Of a stretch of DNA of 64,000 bases, positions 25,489 to 34,429 are shown in pieces (position 1 is the first letter of the stretch; the number at the start of each line of letters is the position of its first letter). The notes under the pieces were generated by a model. The model worked only from the letters and a program-made list of their open reading frames with translations, ran no database searches and was not told the origin of the DNA. Both the position numbers and the translations under genes were made by a program. Origin of the DNA: Lysinibacillus fusiformis (GTDB taxonomy: Bacteria; Bacillota; Bacilli; Bacillales_A; Planococcaceae); NCBI RefSeq assembly GCF_003049525.1, contig NZ_PYWL01000002.1, positions 310,001 through 374,000 of the forward strand. Direction: 5' to 3'.

Positions 25489-26382
25489 ATGGAATTGCGT
25501 CAATTAAAGACCTTTTATACACTTGCTTCGACCCTCAGTTTTAGCCGTACTGCCGAAGTGCAAAACTATGTTCCATCAACGGTTACGATGCAAATGAAGG
25601 CATTAGAAGAAGAACTCGGTGTTAAGCTGGTGGATAGATTAGGGAAAAAAGTAATTCTGACCGATGCCGGTAGACGTTTTCTAGATTATGTAGTCCGTAT
25701 ATTGGATGAAATTGAAGAAGCAGAGCATGCCGTTAAGCAATCGGGCGAAATGACGGGGACGTTGGTCATTAGCGCAGATGAAACGTTGTGCACGTACCGC
25801 CTGCCTGCTGTTTTGCGTCTGTTTCGCTTACGTTATCCAGGAATTCGGCTCATATTTCGGCCGCTGTCTCATTCGAACTTGAAACAGAGTTTGCGAGAAG
25901 GGGACGCGGACATTATTTTTATGCTCGATGAGGACAAAAGCGAGATGGGGTTTTGCGGAGAAAAAATGCAGGATGAGCCCTTTTATATTTTGGTAGCTCC
26001 CGATCATCCTTTAGCTTCACGTACTGAATTGGACATTGAAGATTTTAATGGGGAGACCTTTTTGCTGACGGAAAAGGGGTGTTCCTATCGCACATTTTTT
26101 GAACGGAGTCTTTCACAAAAGGGTATGGGCGGAATTACCGAATTGGAATTTAACAGTGCTGAGGCCATTAAACAATGTGCGAAAATCGGAATGGGCATCG
26201 CGATCTTACCTGAAATGGCTGTGACAGCAGAATTGAGTAGGGGGGAGCTAGTCTCGTTGCCATGGGATATGACAGCCACATCGTTTGCCATCCAAATGTT
26301 TTGGCATGAAGAAAAGTGGATTTCGCCTGCCATCCATGCTTTTTTAAACTTGGCACGAGACAGCTTTGTGAATAATAAATAA
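25489..26382 (+). CDS. LysR-family transcriptional regulator
   Basis: 297 residues. The N-terminal HTH spans about 1-60 (MELRQLKTFYTLASTLSFSR then VPSTVTMQMKALEEELG), and a LysR substrate-binding domain at about 90-295 starts with GTLVISADETLCTYRLP. ATG at 25489 is preferred, with GGGGTGA 8 bp upstream, over a start eight codons earlier. It is divergent from the MetX-like hydrolase gene with a 139-bp gap, the typical LysR arrangement, so the hydrolase is the likely target. The effector is unknown. Confidence 0.9.
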   Translation: MELRQLKTFYTLASTLSFSRTAEVQNYVPSTVTMQMKALEEELGVKLVDRLGKKVILTDAGRRFLDYVVRILDEIEEAEHAVKQSGEMTGTLVISADETLCTYRLPAVLRLFRLRYPGIRLIFRPLSHSNLKQSLREGDADIIFMLDEDKSEMGFCGEKMQDEPFYILVAPDHPLASRTELDIEDFNGETFLLTEKGCSYRTFFERSLSQKGMGGITELEFNSAEAIKQCAKIGMGIAILPEMAVTAELSRGELVSLPWDMTATSFAIQMFWHEEKWISPAIHAFLNLARDSFVNNK

Positions 26383-26418
26383 AAAGGGAGAGCAGTTACG
26401 TCTGCTCGCCTTTTAGTT
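26382..26418. terminator. Bidirectional terminator LysR / ABC operon
   Basis: AAAAGG-GAGCAG pairs with CTGCTC-CCTTTT with one unpaired base on each side. It overlaps the ends of both convergent genes. Confidence 0.82.
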
Positions 26419-27159
26419 TAGGTTCTTTTGTAAAAATGCCTTTGTCCGTTCGTTTTGTGGGTTCGTAAAGAAGTTTTCCGGGTGGTCGGATTCGATAATT
26501 TGTCCATCATCCATAAAGACAACCTTATTGGCTACTTCTCGCGCAAAGCCCATTTCATGTGTAACGACAATCATCGTCATATGGTCTTCAGCTAAGCTTT
26601 TCATGACCTTTAATACTTCTCCTGTCAGCTCTGGATCTAAGGCAGACGTTGGCTCATCAAATAATAAAATTTGAGGGTTCATCATTAAAGCACGGGCAAT
26701 TGCAACTCGTTGCTTTTGACCACCGGATAGATTAGCTGGATAGGCGTTTGCCTTCTCGGAAAGTCCAATTTTTTTCAATAAATCTAGACAACGGCTCGAA
26801 ATGGCTTCAGCTGATTCTTGTTTTAATAAGCGAGGGGCCATTTCAAGGTTTTGCTGGACTGTTAAGTGGGGGAATAGGTTAAAATGTTGAAAGACCATCC
26901 CCATTTTAGCTGTCAGGTTTTTGATTTCCTGAGGCTTGGCATAAACGCCGTCCTGCACAAGATAATCACCATCTACTAAAATACTACCACCATCAATTTC
27001 TTCTAAATGAATTAAGCTTCGAAGCATTGTACTTTTACCAGATCCAGAGGGACCAATCACCGCAATGACATCGTTCTTCTCCACTGAAAATGAAATTTGT
27101 TTAAGAACCTCCACTTGATTGAAAGATTTCTTTAAGTTTGTTACTGCCATCAATGCCAT
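26413..27159 (-). CDS. Amino-acid ABC importer, ATPase subunit
   Basis: A 248-residue ATPase of the polar-amino-acid uptake type (GlnQ/TcyC-like). Walker A is GPSGSGKST, the Q-loop [15 protein letters not shown] is diagnostic of the amino-acid subfamily, the signature is NLSGGQKQR, Walker B is [13 protein letters not shown] and the switch is [11 protein letters not shown] at 27159 has GAGGTG 6-7 bp upstream. It is the last gene of an operon (binding protein, permease, ATPase), 11 bp after the permease stop. Confidence 0.93.
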   Translation of the reverse strand: MALMAVTNLKKSFNQVEVLKQISFSVEKNDVIAVIGPSGSGKSTMLRSLIHLEEIDGGSILVDGDYLVQDGVYAKPQEIKNLTAKMGMVFQHFNLFPHLTVQQNLEMAPRLLKQESAEAISSRCLDLLKKIGLSEKANAYPANLSGGQKQRVAIARALMMNPQILLFDEPTSALDPELTGEVLKVMKSLAEDHMTMIVVTHEMGFAREVANKVVFMDDGQIIESDHPENFFTNPQNERTKAFLQKNLN

Positions 27160-27170
27160 ATAGATCACCT

Positions 27171-27827
27171 CTATTCAAATATAAAACGTTTTTCTAGCCA
27201 TTTAAAGAATACGGTCAAGATCAGCGTCATGATTAAATAAATAGCACCAGCAATAAAGAAAGGTACAATCGTAAAGTCACGATTGACGGCTGTTTGTGCA
27301 AAATGTAGCAATTCTGGAACAGCTACAGCATAGAGCAGGGCTGTGTCCTTAATTAGCGTAACCGATTCATTCGATAAAGCTGGTAATGCTACGCGAAACA
27401 TTTGTGGCAAAATGACACGTGTTGTTGTTTGCCATTTTGATAAACCGAGTACTTGTGCTGCCTCATATTGTCCTTTATCGATGGCGAGTAAACCACCACG
27501 AAAAATTTCAGCAAAGTAGGCAGCGTAATTTAAAATAAAGCCAAGACATGCGGCTACAAAACGATCCAATACTAAATATTCACCGATTACTGGCAGCATA
27601 GGTAGACCAAAGCAAATTAATAATAATTGTAGTAATAGTGGCGTACCACGCATGATATAAATATACGTATGTGCAAGCCAAGAAAGTGGTTTAATACGAC
27701 TTTTCACTGCGAGTGTTAGTAAAAAGCCAAATGGAATCGATATAAGAATGGCGATGAAAAACAGTATAACTGTCATTTTCGCGCCTTCTAGCATCGGCCA
27801 TATCATAGTTTGCCAGTAATCTGCCAT
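27171..27827 (-). CDS. Amino-acid ABC importer, permease subunit
   Basis: A 218-residue inner-membrane permease with about five transmembrane helices. [15 protein letters not shown] is the HisM-type conserved start, and the EAA loop is [23 protein letters not shown], which couples to the ATPase. GGAGGGA precedes the ATG. One permease gene implies a homodimeric channel. It is the second gene of the operon, separated from the binding-protein gene by a 65-bp gap that contains a perfect hairpin. Confidence 0.93.
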   Translation of the reverse strand: MADYWQTMIWPMLEGAKMTVILFFIAILISIPFGFLLTLAVKSRIKPLSWLAHTYIYIMRGTPLLLQLLLICFGLPMLPVIGEYLVLDRFVAACLGFILNYAAYFAEIFRGGLLAIDKGQYEAAQVLGLSKWQTTTRVILPQMFRVALPALSNESVTLIKDTALLYAVAVPELLHFAQTAVNRDFTIVPFFIAGAIYLIMTLILTVFFKWLEKRFIFE

Positions 27828-27848
27828 AGTGATGTCCCTCCAAAAAGA

Positions 27849-27876
27849 GTAAGAGTTTCGCAGAGGAAACTCTTAC
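27849..27876 (-). terminator. Intercistronic hairpin between binding protein and permease
   Basis: GTAAGAGTTTC and GAAACTCTTAC pair perfectly (11 bp) with a 6-nt loop. On the minus strand it is followed by TCTTTTTGG. It probably acts as a leaky terminator or 3' stabiliser, raising binding-protein over permease yield. Confidence 0.7.
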
Positions 27877-27892
27877 AATAAATATCCTGTCC

Positions 27893-28690
27893 TTATTTTA
27901 AAACTTTATCCTCACCGAACCATTTTGTTGAAATGTCAGCTGCTGTACCATCTTCATTCATTTTGTCTAATGCAGCTTGCAGTTTTTCCAATAATGCTTC
28001 GTTCCCTGGTTTTACACCAATACCGTATTGTTCGGGAGCAAGTGATTCCTCTAATAATTTAAATGTATCAGGCTCTTGTGTCATGTAATATTCTGCTACA
28101 ACAGCATCAATTACGACGGCATCAACACGACCTGTTTTTAAGTCTGATAAAGCTAAAACGTTATCCGAGAATTCTGTAATGGTTTTCACTTCTTTATGGA
28201 TAGGGTTACCATTTAATGCATCTGCAGCAGAAGAAAGAGATTGAATGCCTACTTCTTTGCCTGCTAAATCATTTAATTTAATAATCTTAGAATCTGCTTT
28301 TGTCATAACCACTTGAGAGTTTTCAAGATAAGGCTTTGTAAATAATACTTTTTCTTTGCGCTCATCTGTAATGGTATAACCGTTCCAAATTAAATCAATA
28401 CGTCCACTGAGTAATTCAGCCTCTTTCGTTTTCCAGTCGATTGGTTGGAATTCAGCTTCTACGCCCATATGCTCAGCTGCCGCACGTGCTAAATCAATAT
28501 CGAATCCCACGATTTCATTTTTATCATCACGGAAGCCCATTGGTGCAAATTTATCGTCAATACCAATAATGATGGTTTCTTGATCAGCTGAAGATTGGTC
28601 TTTCTCTGCTGATTTTTCTTTTGATGTGCCACATGCTGCTAAAACAATTACAGTTGTTAGCATCATAACTAAAGTGATTATACGTTTCAT
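27893..28690 (-). CDS. Amino-acid ABC importer, substrate-binding lipoprotein
   Basis: 265 residues: a lipoprotein signal with lipobox LAAC (Cys about residue 20), an acidic linker, then a family 3 solute-binding domain. IIGIDDKFAPMGFRDDKNEI and VGFDIDLARAAAEHMG are the expected start of the fold, and TITDERKEKVLFTKPY is the conserved specificity loop. It delivers a polar amino acid (possibly cystine, glutamine or arginine; not resolvable) to the permease. GGGGGA lies just before the ATG. It is the first gene of the operon; no T-box or other amino-acid riboswitch was found upstream. Confidence 0.93.
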   Translation of the reverse strand: MKRIITLVMMLTTVIVLAACGTSKEKSAEKDQSSADQETIIIGIDDKFAPMGFRDDKNEIVGFDIDLARAAAEHMGVEAEFQPIDWKTKEAELLSGRIDLIWNGYTITDERKEKVLFTKPYLENSQVVMTKADSKIIKLNDLAGKEVGIQSLSSAADALNGNPIHKEVKTITEFSDNVLALSDLKTGRVDAVVIDAVVAEYYMTQEPDTFKLLEESLAPEQYGIGVKPGNEALLEKLQAALDKMNEDGTAADISTKWFGEDKVLK

Positions 28691-28904
28691 CCTTTATTTC
28701 CCCCTATATAAATCTATCGCTTTCGTTTGCTAAACTACTAATGTGTTAAAGGATATCACCGAGGCTAATGGATGTCAATATCGTTTTGGATTAATCAGAA
28801 AATTTTATGCATTTTATAGCTAATTTAGTATGATCTTTGTAAGAAAATTGATTTCATAAAAATAATGGAACAGGAGATAGTAAGTATCTGAATAGAAGGG
28901 GAAA

Positions 28905-28932
28905 GAAAAGGGACTGTTATAGTAAACAGTCC
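28905..28932 (-). terminator. Terminator of the RNase H-like gene
   Basis: On the minus strand GGACTGTT and AACAGTCC form an 8-bp stem, followed by CTTTTCTTT. Confidence 0.82.
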
Positions 28933-28947
28933 TGTGGCATGCATTGG

Positions 28948-29340
28948 TTAATGATTATTGTTTTGTATAGCTTTTCGTGCCAAGGCATCAGCAGCTTTGT
29001 TTTGAGAATCAGGCACCCATTTAATAAAAAATAAATCGAAGGTGTTGGCGAGCCATAATGCTTTTTCCAGAAAAGGTTTAAATTCCTCGTTTTTCACATA
29101 TTCTTTTTCCATAGAAGCGACAACGATTTTAGAATCAGAGCGAACGGAAACAAGTGTAGAATTAAGCTTTTGTGCTTCCTCGAGTCCCCGGACTAAAGCA
29201 GTAAATTCAGCAATATGATTATTTGTTAGCCCGATATACTCACTAATTTGTATATGTTGACCCTCTCCTTTAATAAATATACCAATGCCACTTGGACCAG
29301 GGTTACCTGCACTAGCAGCATCTATATAAACCTCTAACAT
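28948..29340 (-). CDS. RNase HI-like protein (reverse-transcriptase-like fold)
   Basis: A 130-residue single RNase H domain. The four acidic positions expected in RNase HI are seen: Asp in VYIDAASAGNPGPSG, Glu in HIAEFTALVRGL, Asp in VRSDSKIVV, and Asp in NKAADALARKA. It resembles the YpdQ/YpeP group of Bacillus, where activity on RNA-DNA hybrids is weak or unproven. No substrate-binding HBD domain is present. It is monocistronic. Confidence 0.88.
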   Translation of the reverse strand: MLEVYIDAASAGNPGPSGIGIFIKGEGQHIQISEYIGLTNNHIAEFTALVRGLEEAQKLNSTLVSVRSDSKIVVASMEKEYVKNEEFKPFLEKALWLANTFDLFFIKWVPDSQNKAADALARKAIQNNNH

Positions 29341-29531
29341 ATCATCCCTACTTTACTATTTGACTTCCATATAATTGTACAACATGGATACGCTGTAAAA
29401 CACCTATGTGCTAGTCGTGATGTGCTTGAAAAAAATTGCTGAAGTGGATAAACAAAATAGTTGCTTGTTCAAAATGAACGCTTCATAATAGTAGGAAGTG
29501 AATTTTGGACGTGAAAGGAGCGAGAGTTCAC

Positions 29532-29723
29532 ATGGATAAAGTGACGGTTATGAAGGATATAGACGAACTGCATGATACCTATTGCGCAGATTGCTTAGTC
29601 ATTCAGCAATTACGTAAAGAACGTGGTAAACCAGGAGCTCATCGCTTCTGTATTGAAGCTTGTTCAATTGGAGAAAAGCTACAGTTTTTAGGTGAAGAGC
29701 TTTTGAAAGTTTACAGTAAATAA
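29532..29723 (+). CDS. Small zinc-finger protein
   Basis: A 63-residue protein with four Cys and a His in the pattern YCADCLVIQQLRK...HRFCIEACSIGE, forming a probable zinc site. This corresponds to the short 'zinc-finger domain-containing protein' family of Bacillus, function unknown. The ATG at 29532 lies 11 bp after AGGAG; a TTG nine codons earlier is possible but lacks a site. It is convergent with the SEC-C gene and shares its terminator. Confidence 0.8.
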   Translation: MDKVTVMKDIDELHDTYCADCLVIQQLRKERGKPGAHRFCIEACSIGEKLQFLGEELLKVYSK

Positions 29724-29740
29724 ATAGGCACCGTTTAGAA

Positions 29741-29787
29741 AAAGCTACACTTATCAGCAAATGCTAATAAATGTAGCTTCTTTTTTA
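29741..29787. terminator. Bidirectional terminator zinc-finger / SEC-C
   Basis: AAGCTACA and TGTAGCTT with a further imperfect inner helix (CTTAT...ATAAA, AGC...GCT), and T runs on both strands. Confidence 0.88.
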
Positions 29788-29791
29788 GGTT

Positions 29792-30775
29792 TTATTTTGT
29801 TTCGACATAGCTAGTTAAATCTTGGTAATACTTTGTAAGTGAAGAAGCGGAAATATCAAAAGTTGCGGCAATTTCTTTTACCGTCATAGAAAGAGATTCA
29901 AAGAGCTCTTTTTCCTGGCCATAACGAATTGCACCAGCAGCAATAGCCGCCTCTTTGCGCGCAGTAGGTTGTCCTTCTATTAAATAGTCCTCTAATAGCT
30001 CAAGTATTGGAGCTGTTTCACGATCATTTTGCTCCAAGAATTCTTTTACTTGTGTAAGGACTGTGCTTTCAAAATTAGTGAATTCTTCCCCTTTATAGCC
30101 GTTGGAGACAAGTAATTCCCAGAATGCAAGATGTTCTTCTTTTAAGAAAGCTCCAACCTTTTTCTCGGATGCTTCAAAGTTTTTCTTGAATTCTTCAAAT
30201 ACTTTTAAATGGTCCTCAGGGAAGAAAATCAATGTAGACACAGCTAAATAATGTGTCAATTTCTTCGTTCCATCCGGTAAAATAAAGGCAAAGACATGCA
30301 TGCCTTCCGGAATTGGTTTATTATTTTCACGACGAATATAAAGCTCTTCATTTGTAAGTAAATGGCTAGCTTTAAAATATTTTTCCTCAACAACAGTTAC
30401 CGTACCGATAAATAATGTAGGGTGAGACCAGTCTTCCAGTACTTTTACTGTAGAAGGTCTAACTGCTTTTTTCTTCGTTTTCTTTAAATAACTTTTCCAA
30501 ATAGATGGCTCTTGATGGAAGAAAAAGTCGTCTAAAGCGATGGCTTCAATCAGCTCACGCTGTAGCACGCTCTCTAATTTAGGTTGCCATGTGCCTACAT
30601 GCTCGATATAAGCACGAACATCTTTACGCTCAGGATACTCTAAGTAAAATGTTTGTAGCACACGCTCTAATTCTTCGATTTGTACTGTTTCCACTGTTAC
30701 TTGTTGTTTACCTTCACAACATTTTTTATATTTTTTGCCGCTACCGCATGGGCATGGATCATTACGTTTTACCAT
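29792..30775 (-). CDS. SEC-C zinc-binding motif protein of unknown function
   Basis: 327 residues. The N-terminus RNDPCPCGSGKKYKKCC is a SEC-C zinc motif, as found at the C-terminus of SecA, here placed first. The middle is a mixed alpha/beta region without recognised motifs. The C-terminus MTVKEIAATFDISASSLTKY reads like a helix-turn-helix. The combination suggests a nucleic-acid or ribosome-linked regulator, but this is inference. AGGAAG precedes the ATG. It is monocistronic. Confidence 0.8.
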   Translation of the reverse strand: MVKRNDPCPCGSGKKYKKCCEGKQQVTVETVQIEELERVLQTFYLEYPERKDVRAYIEHVGTWQPKLESVLQRELIEAIALDDFFFHQEPSIWKSYLKKTKKKAVRPSTVKVLEDWSHPTLFIGTVTVVEEKYFKASHLLTNEELYIRRENNKPIPEGMHVFAFILPDGTKKLTHYLAVSTLIFFPEDHLKVFEEFKKNFEASEKKVGAFLKEEHLAFWELLVSNGYKGEEFTNFESTVLTQVKEFLEQNDRETAPILELLEDYLIEGQPTARKEAAIAAGAIRYGQEKELFESLSMTVKEIAATFDISASSLTKYYQDLTSYVETK

Positions 30776-30949
30776 AATTAGAACACTTCCTTTGACAATT
30801 GTTAATCGTATATTGCTAAATAATTTGCGTACTATTAATAATAACGGTACTTTTGTATGAAGAAAAATGATTGTCTATTTTGAAATATCTAAAAAGTGTG
30901 GAGGGACGCCCTAATTCAAGTATATGTATGCACGTTTTCACTTAGAACT

Positions 30950-30995
30950 AAAAAAAGAAAACGATCTGTACGTTGCAAGCACAGAACCGTTTTCT
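30950..30995 (-). terminator. Terminator of pepF
   Basis: On the minus strand AGAAAACG-gt-TCTGT pairs with ACAGA-tc-CGTTTTCT-like arms, followed by a seven-T run. Confidence 0.85.
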
Positions 30996-31002
30996 AGAAA
31001 TT

Positions 31003-32820
31003 TTATGATTGTTGCACAGCCTCAATTTCCAGTGTGAGGCGCTCAAGCTCGTCTACCAAATGACCAATATAGGCAATCGTATCTCGAAGTGGTTGATCCG
31101 TTGTAATATCAACGCCTGCCATTTGTGCTAATTCCACAGGGGATTTTGTTCCACCAGCCTGCAGGACAGCTAACCATTCTTCAACAGCTGCATCACCTTC
31201 TTTTAAAATGCGCTGAGATACTTGTGTTGAAATAGTTAAGCCCGCACTATAAGTGTATGGGTAAAGGCCCATATAATAATGAGGCTGACGCATCCACGTC
31301 AGTTCAGCACCTTCCGTAATATCCACTGCATCACCCCAGAATTCTTCTAGCACCGAACGTTTTAACTGGTTTAAAATATTCGCATTGACAGACTCACCAG
31401 CGTCCACCAATTCATATACTTTTCGTTGGTACGCGGCTTCAAGTAAGTGTGTGACAAAGTTATGATAATACGTTTTAGAAACAATATTTGAAATCACCCA
31501 ACGCTTAAAGCGCACATCTTCATTATGCGTTAATAAATAATTCGCTAGCAGCATTTCATTCATAGTAGATGGTGCTTCAATAAAGTATAGGGAAGGGCGA
31601 CTGTTAAAATAGGATTGATGCGCATACGTATTCGCAAAATGTCCTGCATGACCAAGCTCATGAACGAGGGTAAAGACTTCATTCATACGTTCATTCCATG
31701 ACATTAAAATATATGGGTGACTACCATAAGGACTTGAACAGAATGCCCCTGTAGATTTCCCTTTATTTGGTGCAAAGTCGATCCAACGTTCCTTGAAGGC
31801 TCTGTCCATTAGGTGATTGTAGTCTTCACCCATAACCGCTAATGATTTATCAACATATTCCTTCGCTTCGTCCATCGATAATTTTGGATCATAGGCAGAA
31901 TCTAAAGCGATTTTCAAATCTGCAAATGTCATGTGCTCAATGCCATTCGCTTTTTGAATTAATTTTGCATATCGACGCATATGTGGGGCAAGCTCTTTTG
32001 AAATCAAATCGATTTGGCGATTATAAAGGGAGCGATCGACATCTTGATCGAATAGTAAATAATCAAAAATGGAATCAAAGCCTCGTAGATCCGCCATTGT
32101 TTTTTCTTGTTGAATATGTGTGTTATAAACTTGTGCTGTTGTATGTTGATAATCACTCAACTTGCTTGAAAAAGCTTTAAAGGCAGCACGGCGCACTTCT
32201 GTATTGGCCTCAAACTCCCAATTATTTTCATAAAGGACAAAGCTTAACGGATGCCTTTCACCATCTGCTTCAAATTCACCAAAATTCATATCTACTAATT
32301 TCGTCGTATTATATGTTTCGTATGGCGCATCAAAAGTAGAACTAAAGGCAGCAAGCGTTTTTTCAACTTCTGGATGTAGCTGATGAGGTTTCCGTTTTAA
32401 TAATTCCTCTAAATAATGTTTGTAAAGAGGGCTTAATGTTGCTGCTTCTTGTAGTACCCCTTCATCCAAAGCAAGTAATTCACTCCGTACGAATGATAAG
32501 GCACTGCTTATTTTACCGATAGCTGTACCAAATTTTGCAGCACGCATTTGGGCTACATCATCTGTTCGATCTACCTGTAGGTTTAAGCTCGCATACGTAC
32601 CAATTGGAACGATACTTTTTTGCAAATTTTCGAAAGCCGTTAATACATCGATAACTTTTTGCGCATCTGTAATGGAGCCTTGATACGTTTGTTCAAAGCT
32701 AAGAGCCTCCTCTACAAGCTGCGCTAAAATAGGTTCAAAATCTGCATCATTTTTCAGTAAATCAGTTAAATCCCACGTTTCTTCTACTGCAACATCTTTT
32801 CGTAATGGTAAAACTTCCAT
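31003..32820 (-). CDS. pepF: Oligoendopeptidase F (M3 zinc metallopeptidase)
   Basis: A 605-residue cytoplasmic M3B peptidase. The zinc motif HELGHAGHF (HExxH) is clear, with the third ligand Glu in PSTMNEMLLANYLL downstream; FCSSPYGSHPYILMSWN precedes it as in PepF. It hydrolyses short peptides (about 7-17 residues), for nutrition or peptide signal turnover. Length and motif order match the family. AAGGGG lies before the ATG at 32820. It is monocistronic with its own terminator. Confidence 0.95.
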   Translation of the reverse strand: MEVLPLRKDVAVEETWDLTDLLKNDADFEPILAQLVEEALSFEQTYQGSITDAQKVIDVLTAFENLQKSIVPIGTYASLNLQVDRTDDVAQMRAAKFGTAIGKISSALSFVRSELLALDEGVLQEAATLSPLYKHYLEELLKRKPHQLHPEVEKTLAAFSSTFDAPYETYNTTKLVDMNFGEFEADGERHPLSFVLYENNWEFEANTEVRRAAFKAFSSKLSDYQHTTAQVYNTHIQQEKTMADLRGFDSIFDYLLFDQDVDRSLYNRQIDLISKELAPHMRRYAKLIQKANGIEHMTFADLKIALDSAYDPKLSMDEAKEYVDKSLAVMGEDYNHLMDRAFKERWIDFAPNKGKSTGAFCSSPYGSHPYILMSWNERMNEVFTLVHELGHAGHFANTYAHQSYFNSRPSLYFIEAPSTMNEMLLANYLLTHNEDVRFKRWVISNIVSKTYYHNFVTHLLEAAYQRKVYELVDAGESVNANILNQLKRSVLEEFWGDAVDITEGAELTWMRQPHYYMGLYPYTYSAGLTISTQVSQRILKEGDAAVEEWLAVLQAGGTKSPVELAQMAGVDITTDQPLRDTIAYIGHLVDELERLTLEIEAVQQS

Positions 32821-32953
32821 TTATAAACACCCCTTTACATATAAGTGATTTCATTATAACGAAACTATTTCGGAAAGTGAAATAATTTAATAGAATAGTT
32901 GAAATATTCTTAAAGAAAAGAGTCCTGTTTTTTAATCCAGTAAGTAGGAGTAT

Positions 32954-32978
32954 GTTTGAAATATTGCTAGACGGGAAC
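32954..32978 (+). promoter_or_regulatory. Sigma-B-like promoter of dps
   Basis: GTTTGA, 13-bp spacer, GGGAAC compares with the sigma-B consensus GTTTAA-N12/14-GGGTAT. It lies 76 bp before the dps ATG. The -10 match is only partial (4 of 6). Confidence 0.45.
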
Positions 32979-33054
32979 AATATGTGTATAGCCAACATCA
33001 TTTGTAACGCATACTAAAGGCTAGAACAATTGACACATTGGAGGAGAAGTAATT

Positions 33055-33495
33055 ATGACACAAAACTTAAACAAACAATTAAATAAGCTAGTATCAACAT
33101 GGTCAGTACTTTATACAAAGCTGCACAATTATCATTGGTATGTCACAGGGCCCGCATTCTTTACACTGCATGCAAAATTTGAAGAATTGTATAATGAAAC
33201 AACGTTGAATTTAGATGAAATTGCAGAACGCATTCTTTCGAAGGATGGCAAGCCTGTTGCGACTTTAAAAGAACATCTAGAGCTATCCTATGTAGAGGAA
33301 GCAACAGGAAATGAGTCGACGGAGGAAATGGTAGCAACGACGATTTCGGATTTCCAAAAGCTTATGAAAGCGTTGAATTCCACAATGGAGCTAGCAGCAG
33401 AGGAAGGGGATGACCGTACAGAGGATTTACTGAATGCGATGTACCAATCCCTTGAAAAGCATACTTGGATGTTAAAAGCCTTCCTCGACAAATAA
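33055..33495 (+). CDS. dps: Dps-family ferritin-like DNA-protection protein
   Basis: A 146-residue four-helix Dps/MrgA-type mini-ferritin. LHNYHWYVTGPAFFTLHAKF contains the ferroxidase His and Trp residues contributed by one subunit, and YNETTLNLDEIAERIL the acidic ligands from the partner. Dodecamers oxidise Fe(II) with peroxide and store iron, and many bind DNA. GGAGGAGAAG precedes the ATG. It is monocistronic, followed by a terminator. A sigma-B-like promoter lies upstream; no clear PerR box was found. Confidence 0.95.
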   Translation: MTQNLNKQLNKLVSTWSVLYTKLHNYHWYVTGPAFFTLHAKFEELYNETTLNLDEIAERILSKDGKPVATLKEHLELSYVEEATGNESTEEMVATTISDFQKLMKALNSTMELAAEEGDDRTEDLLNAMYQSLEKHTWMLKAFLDK

Positions 33496-33504
33496 ACGGT
33501 TTAC

Positions 33505-33541
33505 AAGCATTCCCAGACAATTTGGGGATGCTTTTTTTTTA
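33505..33541 (+). terminator. Terminator after dps
   Basis: AAGCATTCCC and GGGGATGCTT form the stem, followed by nine T. Confidence 0.92.
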
Positions 33542-33628
33542 GGTTTTTTATCTCTTTATGACAAAAAGAGGACTTGTATAAAAGCATAGTAACATTTATT
33601 ACAGTTTGGTAACGAAGCGGCAAAAAGA

Positions 33629-33653
33629 GTTTGTTTCCCCATAGTCAGGGTAA
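33629..33653 (+). promoter_or_regulatory. Sigma-B-like promoter of YflT-like gene
   Basis: GTTTGT, 13-bp spacer, GGGTAA is close to GTTTAA-N13-GGGTAT. It ends 37 bp before the ATG of a general-stress-type protein. Confidence 0.65.
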
Positions 33654-33690
33654 TTATTTAGTAAGCCATACAAATTAGGAGGAATTGAAC

Positions 33691-34146
33691 ATGAACATGA
33701 ACATGAACATGATGAATGAACAAAATCCAAAAATTGAGGTGGCCCATACAAGGGACGAAATGCTTCATATTCTAGAAAATATGCGAACAGAAGGTTTCCA
33801 TAAAGAGGATATCCATATTATTGCGAAAGACTCCCAGCAGTTGGAGGATGTGAAATGGGATGATGATGTCCACACACATGAGGCTGGTAACTGGGTGGAC
33901 CAATTTAAATCTTGGTTTACAGGTGATTCTGCTGTAACAGAAGGATTAAAACGCTTTAATCTTTCCGAGGGGCAAATCGCTTACTATGCTCATCTTGTAG
34001 AGCAGGGGAGTATCGTATTATTTGCAGAACGGGATGATGATTATGATACGCTACAATCACAACACCCGGAAACAGCTGCTGAGCAGGAAGAGCGTTTAAG
34101 ACAAGAACGCCTGAATGAGGCTGAGCAACTTAGAAGATTTTTATAA
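33691..34146 (+). CDS. YflT-like general stress protein
   Basis: A 151-residue soluble protein. KIEVAHTRDEMLHILENMRTEGFHKEDIHIIAKD is split here as the N-terminal KIEVAHTRDEMLHILENM and the following GFHKEDIHIIAKD, both matching the YflT (heat-induced stress, GspM-like) domain; SEGQIAYYAHLVEQGSIVLF completes it. The C-terminus is a charged Glu/Arg helix. The start region contains the hexamer ATGAAC repeated, giving several in-frame Met; the ATG at 33691 is best placed after AGGAGG. The sigma-B-like promoter upstream agrees with a stress role. Mechanism unknown. Confidence 0.82.
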   Translation: MNMNMNMMNEQNPKIEVAHTRDEMLHILENMRTEGFHKEDIHIIAKDSQQLEDVKWDDDVHTHEAGNWVDQFKSWFTGDSAVTEGLKRFNLSEGQIAYYAHLVEQGSIVLFAERDDDYDTLQSQHPETAAEQEERLRQERLNEAEQLRRFL

Positions 34147-34169
34147 AAGGAAAACAGTTTGATTATTGT

Positions 34170-34428
34170 GAATCACTCTGTTCAGACTGTAGACAAACTC
34201 TCAATGAATTTTGAGTTTGTCTACAGTCTTTTTTCTTTGACAATTTGACAATAAAATAAAATAAAGTAAAGCAAAGCTCGACCCCGCCCGCAGAAAGCGT
34301 ACACCCTAGTAGCTAGTGTATTACTAAAAATGGGTGATTGTAGGGATGACAACAGCCATCGAGAGTGAACTTCTCGATGGCTGTTGCCCATAGTTTGAAC
34401 AGAGTGATCATTGTGGATCACTCTGTTT
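34170..34428. repeat. Composite intergenic element with three hairpins
   Basis: Three strong hairpins lie in about 260 bp: 34184-34229 (17-bp perfect arms AGACTGTAGACAAACTC, T tail; terminator of the YflT-like gene), 34350-34386 (15-bp perfect arms CAACAGCCATCGAGA) and 34399-34426 (11-bp arms ACAGAGTGATC, T tail). ATCACTCTGTTCA (34172-34184) recurs inverted at 34396-34408, bracketing the block. Between the first two, CTCGACCCCGCCCGCAGAAA then GCGTACACC resembles the right end of the GC-rich Bacillaceae repeat seen in relic form near 11958. Confidence 0.55.
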
Positions 34429-34429
34429 T

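Noticed and set aside
33687..33712. Phase-variable contingency locus at the ATGAAC repeat
   Set aside because: The unit is six bases, so copy changes do not shift the frame, and the repeat is short.
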